Position numbers and translations under genes: made by a program. From Pseudomonadota bacterium (GTDB taxonomy: Bacteria > Pseudomonadota > Alphaproteobacteria > Rhodospirillales > Magnetospirillaceae), in assembly GCA_023426365.1 (NCBI GenBank), contig JAFAAW010000143.1, forward strand, positions 1 through 33,967: a stretch of DNA of 33,967 bases, read 5' to 3'. The first letter of the stretch is position 1; every line of letters starts with the position of its first letter. Shown piece by piece: positions 31,615 to 33,967 of this stretch. The notes beneath the pieces are model-generated. The model saw only the letters and a program-made list of their open reading frames with translations. It ran no database searches and was not told where the DNA came from.

Positions 31615-31650
31615 CCTTCCCGCTTATCCCCCGTGCCGGAGGGATCGGGA

Positions 31651-33003
31651 TCAGTGGATGGTTTCGCCGTGCAGGGCGAGGTCGAGACCCTCGCGCTCCT
31701 CCTCGGCGGTGACGCGCAGGCCCATCACCAGGTCCACCAGCTTGAGCAGGATGTAGCTGACGACGGCGGTATAGGCCACGGTGATGGCCACCGCGTAGAT
31801 CTGGGTCAGCACCTGGCCGCCATTGCCTTCCAGCAGGCCGGCGGTGCCGCCGATGCTTTCCACCGCGAACACGCCGGTCAGGATGGCGCCGACGATGCCG
31901 CCGACGCCGTGCACGCCGAACGCGTCCAGCGAGTCGTCGTACTTGAGCGCATGCTTGAGGCTGGTGGCGCCCCAGAAGCAGACCACGCCGGAGATCAGGC
32001 CGATGATCAGCGCGCCCTTGGGATCGACAAAGCCGGCGGCGGGGGTGATGGCGACCAGACCGCCGATCGCACCCGAGATGATGCCCAGCACCGACGGCTT
32101 CTTGCGCAGCAGCCATTCGGCGAACATCCACGACAGCGCGGCGGCGGCCGCCGCGATCTGGGTCGCCGCCATGGCCATGCCGGCACGGCCGTCGGCGGCC
32201 AGGGCGGAGCCGGCGTTGAAGCCGAACCAGCCCACCCACAGCATGGCGGCGCCGATGACCGACAGGGTCAGGTTGTGCGGGGCCATGTTGTCGGTGCCGT
32301 AGCCCTTGCGCGGGCCGAGCACCAGGCAGGCGACCAGACCGGCGACGCCCGCGTTGATGTGCACCACGGTGCCGCCGGCGAAGTCGAGCGCGCCCATGGC
32401 ACCCAGGAAGCCCAGCGCGGTGCCGTCGGCATTGAGCGACCACACCCAGTGGCAGACCGGGGCATAGACCACCAGCATCCACAGGGTCATGAACACCAGC
32501 ATGGAGGAGAACTTCATGCGGTCGGCGAAGGCGCCGGTGATCAGCGCCGGGGTGATGATGAAGAAGGTCATCTGGAACATCATGAAGACCGATTCGGGAA
32601 TGGTGCCCGACAAGGTCTCCTTACCGATGCCGTCCAGGAACAGGCGGTCGAGGCCGCCGATATAAGGGTTGGTGCCGGTCAGCGCCAGCGAGTAGCCGAT
32701 CACCATCCACAGCACCGAACCCAGCGCGGCCAGCGCGAAGCTCTGCATCATCACGCCCAGAACGTTCTTCTTGCGCACCATGCCGCCATAGAACAGCGCC
32801 AGGCCGGGGATGGTCATCATCAGCACCAGGGCTGTGGAAACCAGCATCCATGCGGTGTTGCCGGCATCCAGCGTCGGCGCGGCCGCAGCGGCGGCCGGCG
32901 CGGCCTCGGTGGCGGCTTCCTGGGCCCAGGCGGCCGAGGCGGTGAGCAGGGCGCCCAGGGCCGGGCCGACGCCTGCAGCAAGTGTCTTCAAACGATGGTT
33001 CAT
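31651..33003 (-). CDS. amtB: Ammonium transporter AmtB
   Basis: Trimeric inner-membrane channel for ammonium, closed by GlnK when nitrogen is plentiful. The 450-residue protein has a signal peptide (1-28, ending ASAAWAQ) and an Ala-rich linker. It then has eleven transmembrane segments containing ALFYGGMVRKKNVLGVMMQSF, the pore twin histidines in GGTVVHINAGVAGLV and AFGVHGVGGIVGA, and WVGWFGFNAGSAL. ATG 33003 is chosen because GGGGGT lies upstream and the signal peptide starts there; the 24-codon open extension to 33075 overlaps the sigma-54 promoter leader. Regulation by sigma-54/NtrC is suggested by sequence upstream. Confidence 0.96.
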   Translation of the reverse strand: MNHRLKTLAAGVGPALGALLTASAAWAQEAATEAAPAAAAAAPTLDAGNTAWMLVSTALVLMMTIPGLALFYGGMVRKKNVLGVMMQSFALAALGSVLWMVIGYSLALTGTNPYIGGLDRLFLDGIGKETLSGTIPESVFMMFQMTFFIITPALITGAFADRMKFSSMLVFMTLWMLVVYAPVCHWVWSLNADGTALGFLGAMGALDFAGGTVVHINAGVAGLVACLVLGPRKGYGTDNMAPHNLTLSVIGAAMLWVGWFGFNAGSALAADGRAGMAMAATQIAAAAAALSWMFAEWLLRKKPSVLGIISGAIGGLVAITPAAGFVDPKGALIIGLISGVVCFWGATSLKHALKYDDSLDAFGVHGVGGIVGAILTGVFAVESIGGTAGLLEGNGGQVLTQIYAVAITVAYTAVVSYILLKLVDLVMGLRVTAEEEREGLDLALHGETIH

Positions 33004-33099
33004 GGGTAACCCCCGAAACGGCTCTGCCTTAGATCTGGCGCCGGCACCGGGGCCTTCTGGGAGGAGAAAGGACACCCGGGCCGGCTCGTGATAATCATT

Positions 33100-33116
33100 A
33101 ACAAGAACCGTGCCAG
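33100..33116 (-). promoter_or_regulatory. Sigma-54 (RpoN) promoter of amtB
   Basis: On the minus strand CTGGCACGGTTCTTGTT (33116-33100) matches the -24/-12 pattern YTGGCACG-N4-TTGCW at every position but the final C of TTGC (here T). The transcript would start near 33089, about 86 bases before the amtB ATG. This agrees with nitrogen control of ammonium transporters. Confidence 0.78.
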
Positions 33117-33209
33117 TTGCCGGGCGGGCGGGATTCCGCCCCTCCTCCCCCCTTCCCCGCCCCGCCGGCCGTGGAAAATGGCGCGAATTTAAGCAGTGAT
33201 ATTCCCGCC

Positions 33210-33226
33210 TGCCCTGAATAAGGGCA
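33210..33226. promoter_or_regulatory. Candidate NtrC enhancer site
   Basis: TGCCCTGAATAAGGGCA is a 17-base palindrome with TGC-N11-GCA spacing and 6-base arms, as in NtrC sites (TGCACC-N5-GGTGCA). It is about 95 bases upstream of the -24 element, a typical enhancer distance for sigma-54 promoters. Only one such site is obvious. Confidence 0.6.
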
Positions 33227-33330
33227 CATTGTCATTGCGGGCATGGCGCCAGCCGGCACGGTCTGCCGACACGGCAAAAGAAAACGGCCTGTCAGCAGGA
33301 CCTGTGGGTGGTCCATTCTGTCTTGGTTTT

Positions 33331-33426
33331 CGTCATGGCCGGGCCTGACCCGGCCATCCACGTCTTTGCGGCGGCACGGTGCCGGACGACCCCGCGTGGA
33401 TGCGCCCATCAATTCCGCGCATGACG
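33331..33426. repeat. 96-base nested inverted-repeat (MITE-like) element
   Basis: Outer ends CGTCATG (33331-33337) and CATGACG (33420-33426) are inverted. Inside, ATCCACG (33356-33362) is mirrored by CGTGGAT (33395-33401), and the middle is the palindrome GGCAC-G-GTGCC (33373-33383). The left half contains ATGGCCGGG-N5-CCCGGCCAT, the same core as at 17633-17655. The element looks like a member of the dispersed CGTCATGGCCGGG repeats common in alphaproteobacteria. No open frame or transposase is present. Confidence 0.6.
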
Positions 33427-33520
33427 GACAAATCCGGCGGCACAATCTGGCAAACCGCCGCTGTTGGCGAGCCTCATGGACCACCGACAGCCTGCGCAGA
33501 CATGCTCAAAGAAGATGGCC

Positions 33521-33556
33521 CAAAGAAAATGGCCCGGAGGGTTGCCCCCGGGCCAT
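33521..33556 (-). terminator. Rho-independent terminator after glnK
   Basis: On the minus strand ATGGCCCGG (33556-33548) and CCGGGCCAT (33537-33529) form a 9-bp stem, with further GGG/CCC pairing possible in the 10-base loop, followed by TTTCTTTG. It lies 30 bases after the glnK stop. Confidence 0.75.
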
Positions 33557-33586
33557 GTGGATGCCGCCGGTGCCGCGACGAGCGGC

Positions 33587-33925
33587 CTACAGCGCCTCGT
33601 CGTTGGCCTCGCCGGTGCGGATGCGATAGGCCTGGGCGATGTCCATGACGAACACCTTGCCGTCACCGATCTTGCCGGTGCGGGCGGCGGTCTGGATCGC
33701 CTCGATCACGCGGTCGGCGATCTCGTCGTTCACCGCCACCTCGATCTTCACCTTGGGCAGGAAGTTCACGACGTATTCGGCGCCGCGATAAATCTCGGTC
33801 TGGCCCTTCTGCCGGCCGAAGCCCTTGACCTCGCTCACGGTCAGGCCCTGGACGCCCAGCGGAGTCAGCGCCTCGCGCACTTCGTCCAGCTTGAAGGGCT
33901 TGATGATGGCCATGATCAGCTTCAT
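33587..33925 (-). CDS. glnK: PII nitrogen regulatory protein (GlnK/GlnB)
   Basis: Trimeric signal protein that senses 2-oxoglutarate and ATP/ADP and binds targets such as AmtB. The 112-residue protein is full length. It has MKLIMAIIKPFKLDEVREAL (1-20), the T-loop GFGRQKGQTEIYRGAEYVVNFLPKVKIE with the uridylylation site Y51 (45-51 region), and the C-terminal GDGKVFVMDIAQAYRIRTGE block. Linkage to amtB argues for GlnK, though GlnB is the same family. The ATG has GGGGA 6 bases upstream. Its promoter lies at or beyond the window edge. Confidence 0.93.
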   Translation of the reverse strand: MKLIMAIIKPFKLDEVREALTPLGVQGLTVSEVKGFGRQKGQTEIYRGAEYVVNFLPKVKIEVAVNDEIADRVIEAIQTAARTGKIGDGKVFVMDIAQAYRIRTGEANDEAL

Positions 33926-33967
33926 CTGTGGTCCCCATAGATATGGGCGGTGCCTCCCCCACGGGGC

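Larger units (their letters stand above)
33004..33586. other. Regulatory and repeat-bearing gap between glnK and amtB
   Basis: A 583-base gap in a gene pair that is usually adjacent. From the amtB side it contains the leader, a sigma-54 promoter, a GGGCGG-GATT-CCGCCC hairpin (33126-33141), an NtrC-like palindrome, a nested inverted-repeat element and the glnK terminator. No protein gene with convincing bias is present. Confidence 0.75.

Noticed and set aside
33004..33075. AmtB start 24 codons further upstream
   Set aside because: The added residues would put a non-hydrophobic stretch before an obvious signal peptide and would occupy the leader of the sigma-54 transcript.

Overview
The window is GC-rich DNA with a strong third-position G/C bias and the gene content of an alphaproteobacterium. 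Several neighbourhoods (hrcA-grpE, rph-rdgB-hemW, lpoA/rsmI-yraN-dolP-gshB, dapC-ftsK-lolA-xthA, amtB with glnK) look like a Rhodospirillales member of the Magnetospirillum/Phaeospirillum type. That placement is inferred from content and style, not from a search. I see no rRNA, tRNA, CRISPR array, prophage or insertion sequence. The window is mostly core chromosome, so the less ordinary signals lie between genes.

Layout. 1-2.7 kb (+): a 5'-truncated class A penicillin-binding protein and a DUF1275 membrane protein. 2.8-5.2 kb (-): intracellular PHB depolymerase, an overlapping YcgN-type cysteine cluster protein and a YgjP-type metallopeptidase. 5.4-9.0 kb (-): cobB, a SCO1 copper chaperone, an HCxGMCG membrane protein and the cobA-type uroporphyrinogen methyltransferase. 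9.0-13.1 kb: bacteriohemerythrin, a YdjM-like membrane protein, a RutE-like nitroreductase, a polysaccharide deacetylase-like protein and a PQQ-type sugar dehydrogenase. 13.2-17.6 kb: hrcA-grpE on the minus strand, divergent from rph-rdgB-hemW. 17.7-22.7 kb: an envelope cluster with lpoA divergent from rsmI-yraN-dolP-SirB1-like-gshB. 22.8-25.9 kb: a gene-free stretch of about 840 bases, comM and an unrecognised protein. 25.9-31.4 kb (-): dapC, ftsK, lolA, a probable structured RNA gene and xthA. 31.6-33.9 kb (-): amtB and glnK.

How the genes work together. The envelope theme recurs: peptidoglycan synthesis (PBP1A, an LpoA-type activator, DapC for meso-DAP), lipoprotein traffic (LolA), outer-membrane integrity (DolP) and division (FtsK). 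AmtB and GlnK form the ammonium-uptake and nitrogen-sensing pair. In front of amtB there is a good sigma-54 promoter and an NtrC-like palindrome, so amtB probably has its own nitrogen-controlled promoter instead of depending only on glnK read-through.

Most interesting points. (1) A minus-strand intergenic RNA candidate between lolA and xthA (about 26855-27015) ends in a textbook intrinsic terminator. It can form a long hairpin whose G-U pairs only work on that strand; a 6S-like RNA is one possible identity. (2) glnK and amtB are separated by a terminator, a 96-base nested inverted-repeat element and the sigma-54/NtrC region. (3) xthA appears to start at TTG, with its Shine-Dalgarno buried in an 8-bp hairpin. 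(4) An AT-rich island at 22831-22874 has four mutually exclusive pairing arms. (5) A deacetylase-like protein has lysine where the first metal-binding histidine is expected. (6) Dispersed repeats are present, with cores ACCACGAAGGC and ATGGCCGGG-N5-CCCGGCCAT.
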